In this document: piece after piece, positions 63,021-64,000 of the stretch
Layout: the number at the start of each line of letters is the position of its first letter
Numbering within the stretch: the first letter of the stretch is position 1
Source of the DNA: Halichoerus grypus
Taxonomy: Eukaryota > Chordata > Mammalia > Carnivora > Phocidae
Assembly (NCBI RefSeq): GCF_964656455.1
Contig: NC_135719.1
Coordinates: forward strand, 72,900,283 to 72,964,282
DNA length: 64,000 nucleotides
Reading direction: 5' to 3'
The notes under the pieces: generated by a model
What the model saw: the letters and a program-made list of their open reading frames with translations, nothing else
Told to the model about the DNA's origin: nothing
Databases searched by the model: none
Made by a program: the position numbers and the translations under genes

Positions 63021-63238
63021 GGGGCACCACACCTGGGTGTCTCAGTTGGTTAAGCATCTGACTCTTGGTTTGGGCTCACTCATGATCTCAGGATCCTGAG
63101 ATTGAGGCCCACGTAGGGCTCTGTGCTCAGCATGGAGTCTGCTTAAGATTCTCTCTCTCTCTCCCTCTGCCCCTCCAGAACGCACAGGAGCTCTCTTTCT
63201 CTTTCTCTCTCCAAAAGTAAATAAATAAATCATCTTTT
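63021..63238 (+). repeat. older Can-SINE, plus (first of a same-site pair)
   Basis: GACTCTTGGTTT-type with a CACCACACCTGGG head expansion and a tail ATAAATAAATCATCTTTTAAA. Left flank ACTACAATTTAAGG and right flank ACCCTATAATTCAGG are diverged target copies. Confidence 0.92.
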
Positions 63239-63255
63239 AAAACCCTATAATTCAG

Positions 63256-63412
63256 GGCAGCTGGGTGGCTTAGTCATTAAGCGACTGCCTTTGGCTCAGG
63301 TCTTGCTTCGCGGGAAGCCTGCTTCTCCCTCTCCCACTCCCCCTGCTTGTGTTCCCTCTCTCGCTGTGTCTCTCTCTGTCAAATAAATAAATAAAATCTT
63401 TATAAAATAAAT
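63256..63412 (+). repeat. younger Can-SINE with internal deletion (second of the pair)
   Basis: GTCATTAAGCGACTGCC head joined directly to CTTGCTTCGCGGGAAGCC, so about 50 nt of the usual middle (ATGATCCCAGGGTCCTGGG onward) are missing. Flanks AAAACCCTATAATTCAG and AAAACCCTACAATTTAAG are its target duplication. Confidence 0.93.
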
Positions 63413-64000
63413 AAAACCCTACAATTTAAGAATTTTAAAAATTGCAAAAGTGCATTCTATACTTTGATAAATCACTACAAGTAACATGATTAACATTCAT
63501 ATTATTTTTGATACATTAACATCAAGTGTATACAAGTCCAAGCATTTTAAAGTTACACTGTTAGTCCTTTAACTGTCACCTTTTGTTCTTATACCCATTT
63601 GTTGTGTAGATCATCATGGAATCATTTGATTAATCACTGCTGTAATCATCATGCTAAGTTGCTAAAATGAATTATAATCATGATTTTTATGATAGTTTTC
63701 TTTAAATCAAATATAGTTAGATATTCCAAATACATTTTGTCATTTGACTGCATTTCAAGTCATCTATTAAAAACAGTAAAATGTCATCTATTTAAATGGA
63801 TTATTCTTTAGTATAAAATCTTGTATTAACTGCCTTTGTGCATTTACTTTTTCAGTGAGAAAGCTTCATCATATTTCTTGATCACATTCAAAAATCACCT
63901 ATTGCTGTTAATGTTGTATTATCTTTTATAATTTGGTTATAGAGAAATCAAAAGACAGTATCTATGTCACATTTATAAAAGCCAAATGTATTAAATGTTC

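Noticed and set aside
63840..64000. Search for SPRED1 exon 1 or promoter at the window end
   Set aside because: The sequence is AT-rich without CpG clustering or a coding start; exon 1 must lie further on.

Overview
This window looks like nuclear DNA from a caniform carnivore, most likely a bear, seal or mustelid (Arctoidea) and not a dog. The evidence is dozens of tRNA-Lys-derived Can-SINE copies. They carry the arctoid-type head (GGGGCGCCTGGGTGGCTC), a CT-rich body and an AAATAAATAAATAAAATCTTT(A)n tail. The DNA is AT-rich, CpG-poor and repeat-dense. I see no bacterial, plasmid or viral gene organisation.

The only real gene I can support is SPRED1 (sprouty-related EVH1 domain protein 1), read on the minus strand. 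Three coding exons with perfect GT/AG borders and matching phases are present: exon 2 (22487-22661, 175 nt), exon 3 (4817-4985, 169 nt) and the tiny exon 4 (1432-1481, 50 nt). Together they encode nearly the whole N-terminal EVH1 domain, which binds neurofibromin, plus the start of the linker. Exon 1 (promoter, start codon) lies beyond base 64000. Exons 5 onward (KIT-binding region and cysteine-rich Sprouty domain) lie before base 1.

Layout: 1-1431 is part of intron 4; 1482-4816 is intron 3, with an L1 3' end and a Tigger-type DNA transposon; 4986-22486 is intron 2, with several ancient L1M fragments and many SINEs; 22662-64000 is intron 1 (partial, at least 41.3 kb), with MIR, L2, MLT1-type LTR, L1 and SINE copies. 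Nearly all recognisable L1 sequence lies on the plus strand, antisense to SPRED1. Many SINEs keep target-site duplications, so their borders are well defined. Open reading frames outside the three exons belong to decayed L1 ORF2, to SINE bodies or to microsatellites.

I did not find a novel biological system. The best leads are an apparent one-codon length difference in SPRED1 exon 4, a Ser-to-Cys change in the EVH1 domain, nested or same-site retrotransposon insertions, two local tandem duplications, and antisense SINEs that place acceptor-like sequences in the SPRED1 pre-mRNA.
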